NCBI GenBank assembly: GCA_949542085.1
Contig: CATGXW010000006.1
Coordinates: 1 to 11,969 of the forward strand
Direction: 5' to 3'
Source of the DNA: an uncultured Alphaproteobacteria bacterium
GTDB taxonomy: Bacteria; Pseudomonadota; Alphaproteobacteria; RF32; CAG-239
Length of the DNA: 11,969 nucleotides
This document shows, in pieces, positions 7,740 to 11,969 of this stretch. The notes under the pieces are model-generated. The model worked only from the letters and a program-made list of their open reading frames with translations, did no database searches and was not told the origin of the DNA. Each line of letters begins with the position of its first letter. Position 1 is the stretch's first letter. Made by a program: the position numbers and the translations under genes.

Positions 7740-8798
7740 CTATAGTTTTTCAAGAACAGCGTAGCTGCCGGTATCTGTTAATGTGTAGGATTTTTCACGC
7801 AAGGCATACAGAAGCTTATCCAAAGAACCGTTAAAAACAATGTTGAATTGGATTCTGTTGGTACCCATTGCCTGAGTTTCAATATCTTGCACGCCGGGGA
7901 GTTTGCGTAACAGCTGTTCCGTTCTTATCCATTCCGACAAGGTGCGAAAATCAAAGACAACGGTTTGGGCATTTTCTTTGTTGTTTTCCTGCAAGTTTTG
8001 TTCTTGATATTGTTGTTCAAGTTGTAATTTTGCTTCGGCTACGGCATCTTTGAAAAGTTCAATGCCAGAGCTTCTGTCTCCGGCGACTTTGATTGTCTTG
8101 TGACTGCCTTTGTATGAGGTGGCTTGGATGAGCAAACCGTCGATCCCGTCATACATAGCGTCTAAGACGTAGACATCATCAGCGCCGTTGACCATCATCA
8201 GTTTGTTTAAGGCTTCTCCGTCGGCTGCTGCGGCTTTGTTGGCGTCAATAAGCATGTAATTCGTGCCGCTGGCGGCCAGAGGGATGAATTTTATGCTGTT
8301 GTTGCCTGAAGAGTTTTCCCAAGCCAAACGCCAAAGGTTGCCGCCTTCCCATAGTAAGGGTTTATCGTTTTCAAATTCTCTGAATATCGGAATAATCAAT
8401 ATGCGGCTGTTGTTGTCAGCCAACAAAGGAATTTGCCGTTCCTCCATATATTGGCGAAGCATATTTTCATTAAGAACAACCCGCAAGCTGGCAATATAGC
8501 GGATGTTTGATGATTTTTCGCTGTTTACGGAGACTTCTTTGATGAAATTAATGAGTTGTTCATCAGTCATTGATCCCAGGCGGATTGCACCTTCTGTTGT
8601 GGTAATGCGTTTAGCGACTTCCACGATGGCGGCACGATGGGCTTCATTCATGGCGCGTTCCCGCGCCAAGGAGGCATTACTGTCGGTCACGTCAACATTG
8701 ACGTCAACAGCAAATCGTTCATCAGCCGCTTGAGCCGATAAAGCGATGGCGCATGTTCCCAACAGGAATGTCGCTATGACCAACAGTTTTTTTAACAT
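7740..8798 (-). CDS. Secreted DUF2066 domain protein, function unknown
   Basis: This is a 352-residue exported protein. MLKKLLVIATFLLG followed by more hydrophobic residues and AQA-A near 22-25 is a classic Sec signal peptide, so the mature protein is likely periplasmic. The body resembles DUF2066, a domain of unknown role found beside perM-type genes in proteobacteria. The early mature part with FAVDVNVDVTDSN, the many ARERAMNEAHRAA-type helices, ILIIPIFREFEND (132-144), and a C-terminal segment with RTLSEWIRTEQLLRKLPGV and NIVFNGSLDKLLYALREK fit that assignment. The start codon directly follows the ndk stop codon with no bases between and only a weak ribosome binding site, so expression probably depends on ndk translation. 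Association with the AI-2E/PerM-family protein suggests a shared envelope task, but that is inference from neighbourhood alone. Confidence 0.8.
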   Translation of the reverse strand: MLKKLLVIATFLLGTCAIALSAQAADERFAVDVNVDVTDSNASLARERAMNEAHRAAIVEVAKRITTTEGAIRLGSMTDEQLINFIKEVSVNSEKSSNIRYIASLRVVLNENMLRQYMEERQIPLLADNNSRILIIPIFREFENDKPLLWEGGNLWRLAWENSSGNNSIKFIPLAASGTNYMLIDANKAAAADGEALNKLMMVNGADDVYVLDAMYDGIDGLLIQATSYKGSHKTIKVAGDRSSGIELFKDAVAEAKLQLEQQYQEQNLQENNKENAQTVVFDFRTLSEWIRTEQLLRKLPGVQDIETQAMGTNRIQFNIVFNGSLDKLLYALREKSYTLTDTGSYAVLEKL

Positions 8799-9215
8799 TT
8801 ATTCAAAAATCTCAATGTTGCTGAAAAAGAAGTTGATTTCTCGCGCGGCGCTTTCCGGAGAATCTGAACCGTGCACCGAGTTTTTATCAATGGACAGGGC
8901 AAATGTTTTGCGGATTGTTCCTTCTTCGGCGACGGCCGGGTTGGTCGCTCCCATGATTTCACGGTAATGAGAAATGGCGTTTTCGCCTTTCAAGACCTGA
9001 ACCACAACCGGAGCAGAGGTCATGAAATCAACCAGATTGGCGAAGAATGCTTTGCCTTTGTGTTCGGCATAAAATTCCTCAGCCTGTGTTTTGCTCAGAT
9101 GCAGACGTTTTTGAGCGACAATGCGTAAACCGGCTCCTTCTATCATGGCGTTGATTTGACCGGTAATGTTGCGTTCAACAGCGTCTGGTTTAATAATTGA
9201 AAGGGTTTTTTCCAT
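8799..9215 (-). CDS. ndk: Nucleoside diphosphate kinase
   Basis: This 138-residue cytosolic enzyme moves the gamma phosphate of ATP onto other nucleoside diphosphates through a phosphohistidine, balancing the NTP and dNTP pools. The active site is [10 protein letters not shown] (112-121) with H115 as the phosphorylated residue. [16 protein letters not shown] at the start, the helix-rich [21 protein letters not shown] (residues 46-65) and [18 protein letters not shown] (89-106) are all family hallmarks. The length is normal. ATG at 9213-9215 is preceded by AAGGAG at the usual distance. It is the first gene of a minus-strand unit with the DUF2066 protein and the AI-2E/PerM-family protein, and is divergent from pta. 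Confidence 0.98.
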   Translation of the reverse strand: MEKTLSIIKPDAVERNITGQINAMIEGAGLRIVAQKRLHLSKTQAEEFYAEHKGKAFFANLVDFMTSAPVVVQVLKGENAISHYREIMGATNPAVAEEGTIRKTFALSIDKNSVHGSDSPESAAREINFFFSNIEIFE

Positions 9216-9254
9216 GGTATGCTCCTTAGCCTAATGTTTTGTTGAGGCGATAAT

Positions 9255-9260
9255 ATTATA
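9255..9260 (-). promoter_or_regulatory. Candidate -10 box for ndk
   Basis: A perfect TATAAT on the minus strand lies 40 bases upstream of the ndk start. No good -35 exists at 16-18 bases; a TTTTGA on the minus strand (9275-9280) is too close at 14. The call rests on the -10 box and its position only. Confidence 0.4.
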
Positions 9261-9286
9261 CTTTGAACAAATAATCAAAAGATATT

Positions 9287-9315
9287 TTGACTTTTGATTC
9301 CGATAAGTGTAAACA
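9287..9315 (+). promoter_or_regulatory. Candidate pta-ackA promoter with a GANTC site in its spacer
   Basis: TTGACT (9287-9292) and TAAACA (9310-9315) are 17 bases apart. GATTC (9296-9300), a CcrM methylation sequence within TGATTCCG, lies in the spacer. The leader would be about 60 bases and holds a small ACAGT/ACTGT inverted repeat (9334-9338 and 9345-9349). The -10 match is weak; an alternative -10, TAATAT, lies at about 9353-9358. Confidence 0.33.
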
Positions 9316-9381
9316 TTAGAAAAATTGTTATAAACAGTAAGAAAACTGTGGTTAATATATTGCGTGAGGCGAGGAGATACA

Positions 9382-10383
9382 ATGTTGAAAAGCGATTATA
9401 TCAATAAAATTATTGTTCAGGCCAGAAAATTGGGCAAAACAATTGTTTTGCCGGAAGGCGAGGATGAACGCGTTTTGGAAGCGGCTCATATTTGCGCTGA
9501 AGAAAAGGTGGCTAAAATTGTTTTGTTGGGCGACTGCGAAGAAATTACCGAATATTATAAGAATAAAGGATGGTCGCTTGACGGTATTCAGCTGGTTAAT
9601 CCGGCAAAATCCGAAAAGCTCGGACAATACGCCGAATTGCTTTACGAATTGCGCAAAGATAAAGGCATGACGAAAGAAAAAGCGGATGAAACAGCTCTGA
9701 ACGCCAATTATTTCGGAACATTGATGATTAAGTCCGGCGAAGCCGACGGTATGGTTTCCGGCGCCAATCATTCTACGGCCGATACGGTTCGTCCGGCGTT
9801 GCAGATTATTAAATCCGCTCGCAAGGACAGAGGCGTTTCTTCGATTTTTGTCGTGGTTTGCAACGGTAAAATGTTTTATTTTTCAGATTGTGCCATTAAT
9901 ATTAATCCGACAGCCAAAGAGTTGTCCGATATTGCCTTGCAGACAGCCGAATCGGTTTTGCAGCTGGGGGATACACCGCGAGTTGCCATGTTGTCTTATT
10001 CCACTTATGGTTCGGGAAAAGGCGAAAGCGTTGATAAAGTTCGTGAGGCGACAAGATTGGCGAAGGAGGCTCTGGCTTCTGAATTTGCCGGAAAAGATGT
10101 TTTGTTGGATGGTGAGTTGCAGGTTGATGCCGCATTGGATGGTGTTGTTGCCGCGAAAAAAGCTCCGGATTCAAATGTGGCCGGTCATGCGAATACTTTG
10201 ATTTTCCCGAATATCGATGCCGGAAATATCGGTTATAAATTGGTGCAACGTTTGGGCGGAGCCGAACTTTACGGTCCGATGTTGCAAGGTTTAAACGCAC
10301 CGATTAACGATTTATCCCGTGGTTGTTCAACCGAGGACATTGTCGGTTTGGTCGCGTTGACAGTTTTACAGTCTCAAAAGTAA
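9382..10383 (+). CDS. pta: Phosphate acetyltransferase (short form)
   Basis: This 333-residue cytosolic enzyme interconverts acetyl-CoA plus phosphate with acetyl phosphate plus CoA. It is the short form: only the catalytic PTA/PTB domain, without the N-terminal regulatory region of E. coli Pta. Motifs include TIVLPEGEDERVLEAA (20-35), GMVSGANHSTADTVRPAL (123-140), NVAGHANTLIFPNIDAGNIG (265-284) and the active-site NDLSRGCSTEDI (309-320), whose S312-R313 pair matches catalytic residues known from Methanosarcina Pta. ATG 9382 is chosen because AGGAG (9372-9376) lies five bases upstream; a GTG at 9364 is in frame but lies upstream of this site. ackA follows 14 bases after the stop, making a classic two-gene acetate operon that yields ATP from acetyl-CoA during overflow or fermentative growth, or runs backward to activate acetate. 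Confidence 0.97.
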   Translation: MLKSDYINKIIVQARKLGKTIVLPEGEDERVLEAAHICAEEKVAKIVLLGDCEEITEYYKNKGWSLDGIQLVNPAKSEKLGQYAELLYELRKDKGMTKEKADETALNANYFGTLMIKSGEADGMVSGANHSTADTVRPALQIIKSARKDRGVSSIFVVVCNGKMFYFSDCAININPTAKELSDIALQTAESVLQLGDTPRVAMLSYSTYGSGKGESVDKVREATRLAKEALASEFAGKDVLLDGELQVDAALDGVVAAKKAPDSNVAGHANTLIFPNIDAGNIGYKLVQRLGGAELYGPMLQGLNAPINDLSRGCSTEDIVGLVALTVLQSQK

Positions 10384-10397
10384 TTTAAGGAACGAAT

Positions 10398-11576
10398 ATG
10401 AAAATTTTGGTTTTGAATTCGGGGTCTTCGACCTTAAAATATCAATTGTTTGACATCAATGGTGATACATATGATGTTGTGGCCAAGGGAAACGCCGATC
10501 GTATTAACCGCAGCCCTTCCACTGTCAGTATTAAATATGCCGATGGTCGTAAAAAAGAAGTGACTGTTGAGTTGCCCAATCATGAAACGGCGTTGCGTGA
10601 AGTTTTGAAATTGTTGCTCGACGGTGTGGTTAGCAGTCTTGATGAAATTCAGGCTATCGGTCATCGTGTGGTTCAGGGGGGAGATATCTTCAAGGCATCA
10701 ACGTTGATTGATGAAAAAGTAATTGAACAAATTGAAGAATTGGCTGCTTTGGCACCTTTGCACAATGGTCCCGCCGCTTTGGTTATCCGCGCGGTCAAGA
10801 AAGATTATCCCAAGATGCCGCAAGTGGCTGTGTTTGATACTGCGTTTCATCAGACAATGCCGTATGAGGCTTATACCTATGCTTTGCCGAAAGAGCAGAT
10901 TGCCCGTTACAAAATTCGTCGTTACGGGGCGCATGGTACATCTCATAAATTTGTGGCAGAAGAGGCTGCAAAACTGATTGGCGCCAACAGTAAAATCATT
11001 ACCTGCCATATCGGTAGCGGTGCTTCAATTACGGCGGTTAAGGACGGCAAATGTATCGACACGTCTATGGGAATGACACCGTTGGCCGGTATTGTGATGG
11101 ACACACGTTGTGGTGATATTGATCCGAGTATTCCTTTGTATATTATGAAGACACAAAAGATGACACCGGATGAGGTTACCGAAATGCTGAATAAGAAAAG
11201 CGGTAAAGCCGGTTTGACCGGATATAGTGATTCTCGCGATTTTGAAGCAGCGTATCTGCGTGGTGAGGAAGATGTGAAAAATGCGATGAAAGCCTATATT
11301 TACAGCATTGTTAAATGTATTGGCGGTTATATCGCTGCTTTAGGCGGTGTTGATGCGATCGTTTTTACGGCCGGTGTCGGTGAAAACTCTCCGTTGGTTC
11401 GTCAATTGGTTTTAGAGCGTTTGAGCTATCTGGGAATTGAGATTGATGAAGAAGCAAATGCTAAGCGTGGTGATATTGTTGAAATTACCAAATCAGGTTC
11501 TAAGGTTCGCGCTTTTGTCGTTCCGACGAATGAGGAACTGGCAATTGCCAGAGATACGTTAGCTTTGACGAAGTAA
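10398..11576 (+). CDS. ackA: Acetate kinase
   Basis: This 392-residue cytosolic ASKHA-fold kinase makes ATP and acetate from acetyl phosphate and ADP, reversibly. Residues matching the catalytic set of the Methanosarcina enzyme are visible: N7 in LVLNSGSSTLKY (4-15), R90 in GHRVVQGG (88-95), D147 in FDTAFHQTMP (146-155), H179 in YGAHGTSH (176-183), R237 in DTRCGDIDP (235-243), and the closing NEE (378-380). CHIGSGASITAVKDGKCIDT (203-222) and FTAGVGENSP (323-332) are the phosphate and adenosine loops. The length is standard. The start at 10398 follows AAGGA (10387-10391) with six bases between. It is the second gene of the pta operon, and a strong terminator follows 16 bases after the stop. 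Confidence 0.98.
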   Translation: MKILVLNSGSSTLKYQLFDINGDTYDVVAKGNADRINRSPSTVSIKYADGRKKEVTVELPNHETALREVLKLLLDGVVSSLDEIQAIGHRVVQGGDIFKASTLIDEKVIEQIEELAALAPLHNGPAALVIRAVKKDYPKMPQVAVFDTAFHQTMPYEAYTYALPKEQIARYKIRRYGAHGTSHKFVAEEAAKLIGANSKIITCHIGSGASITAVKDGKCIDTSMGMTPLAGIVMDTRCGDIDPSIPLYIMKTQKMTPDEVTEMLNKKSGKAGLTGYSDSRDFEAAYLRGEEDVKNAMKAYIYSIVKCIGGYIAALGGVDAIVFTAGVGENSPLVRQLVLERLSYLGIEIDEEANAKRGDIVEITKSGSKVRAFVVPTNEELAIARDTLALTK

Positions 11577-11592
11577 GCGCCGGATGAAAAAC

Positions 11593-11618
11593 AAAGCCCC
11601 TCGCATGAGGGGCTTTTT
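11593..11618 (+). terminator. Intrinsic terminator of the pta-ackA operon
   Basis: GCCCCTC (11596-11602) pairs perfectly with GAGGGGC (11607-11613) around a four-base GCAT loop. Flanking AAA and TTT extend the stem by three pairs, and T5 ATTTTT follows. This is a textbook Rho-independent terminator 16 bases after ackA. Confidence 0.95.
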
Positions 11619-11646
11619 ATTTTTGTCCTCCCCTTGCGATTGTTGG

Positions 11647-11674
11647 TTGACATTTGATGGCTTTTTGTTAAAAT
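11647..11674 (+). promoter_or_regulatory. Near-consensus sigma70 promoter for the terminal secreted protein
   Basis: A perfect TTGACA (11647-11652) is followed after 16 bases by TAAAAT (11669-11674), by eye the closest match to the sigma70 consensus in the window. Transcription would start near 11681, about 36 bases before ATG 11717. Its -10 box is embedded in the left arm of an 11-bp inverted repeat. Confidence 0.7.
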
Positions 11675-11701
11675 AGAAAGGTGAGTCCGGTTCTATTTTA
11701 A
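11668..11701. repeat. Perfect 11-bp inverted repeat overlapping the -10 box
   Basis: Left arm TTAAAATAGAA (11668-11678) and right arm TTCTATTTTAA (11691-11701) are exact reverse complements separated by 12 bases. Arm centres are 23 bp apart, about two helical turns. The spacer holds GAGTC (11683-11687), a GANTC site, almost exactly at the axis. Because the left arm covers the -10 box, the full hairpin would not be in the transcript, so a DNA operator is more likely than an RNA structure. Confidence 0.6.
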
Positions 11702-11716
11702 GCAAAGGAGGCTGTC

Positions 11717-11969
11717 ATGAAACATTATCGATTAGTATTATGTTTGGCTTTATTCGTGTTTTTATATGCAGATGAAGCTGTAGCTTCTCTCCTCTTAAAA
11801 CAAAACCCTACACCACTTGAATCGGACTCATTCTCTGTTTCCGGCGAAAGTTATCAGCTTGCCAAAGTGACATGGTTGCCGGATTATCTGAAAAACAACA
11901 AGAGTCATGGCGGTAAAAGAGTTGATGAGGACAGTAAAGATGTAGGATCTAAAACTTGTGAAACGTATA
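11717..11969 (+). CDS. Putative secreted protein, N-terminal part only
   Basis: I do not recognise this gene. The 84 visible codons have no stop and run off the window. ATG 11717 follows AAAGGAGG (11704-11711), a near-perfect ribosome binding site. The first 23 residues (MKHYRLVLCLALFVFLYADE, then AVA) look like a Sec signal peptide: a basic start, a hydrophobic core and an AVA-S cleavage site. The rest is polar, rich in Ser, Lys and Asp, with VTWLPDYLKNNKS in the middle and the first mature cysteine near the window edge (SKTCETY). A strong promoter and strong ribosome binding site suggest high expression. Codons such as TTA, CTC and AGA, and runs of A and T, look somewhat different from the upstream housekeeping genes. 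It could be a cysteine-containing surface protein, but too little is visible to say. Confidence 0.65.
   Translation, partial: MKHYRLVLCLALFVFLYADEAVASLLLKQNPTPLESDSFSVSGESYQLAKVTWLPDYLKNNKSHGGKRVDEDSKDVGSKTCETY

Noticed and set aside
9334..9349. ACAGT/ACTGT inverted repeat in the pta leader as an operator or riboswitch
   Set aside because: A five-base arm with a six-base loop is short enough to arise by chance, and no known leader RNA is recognisable.

Overview
The window looks like chromosomal DNA from an AT-leaning (by eye, mid-40s % GC) alphaproteobacterium. The best evidence is an orphan CcrM-type GANTC adenine methyltransferase beside rnhB, an exopolyphosphatase gene next to rlmE, and an ndk - DUF2066 - AI-2E/PerM-family run. 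The paired pta-ackA acetate pathway suggests a fermentative, possibly host-associated or anaerobic lineage. That ecological reading is inference.

Layout. A K+/H+ antiporter (minus strand, cut by the left edge) is divergent from an LD-carboxypeptidase/MccF-like S66 peptidase gene that carries a frame break. This is followed on the plus strand by rnhB and then ccrM. Next comes a tandem pair of Ppx/GppA-family genes: the first is intact, and the second is broken by a 32-bp AT-rich insertion and a downstream deletion. The second runs into rlmE. On the minus strand, and convergent with rlmE, lies a tight three-gene unit: ndk, a secreted DUF2066 protein and an AI-2E/PerM-type membrane protein. Divergent from ndk is the pta-ackA operon, which ends in a strong intrinsic terminator. 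The right edge holds the start of a secreted protein of unknown function behind a near-consensus promoter with an 11-bp perfect inverted repeat.

No gene-free stretch exceeds 300 bases. The gaps are 813-977, 2587-2690, 3789-3911, 9216-9381 and 11577-11716; each is described under its promoter or terminator entry or in the findings. I see no tRNA, rRNA, CRISPR array, transposase or phage gene.

Most of the window is ordinary core metabolism and nucleic acid maintenance. The parts worth a second look are the two broken genes, the duplicated exopolyphosphatase, and two promoter-associated GANTC sites sharing TGAKTCCG, one of them at the axis of the inverted repeat. These sites may connect the methyltransferase in this window to pta and to the secreted protein gene.
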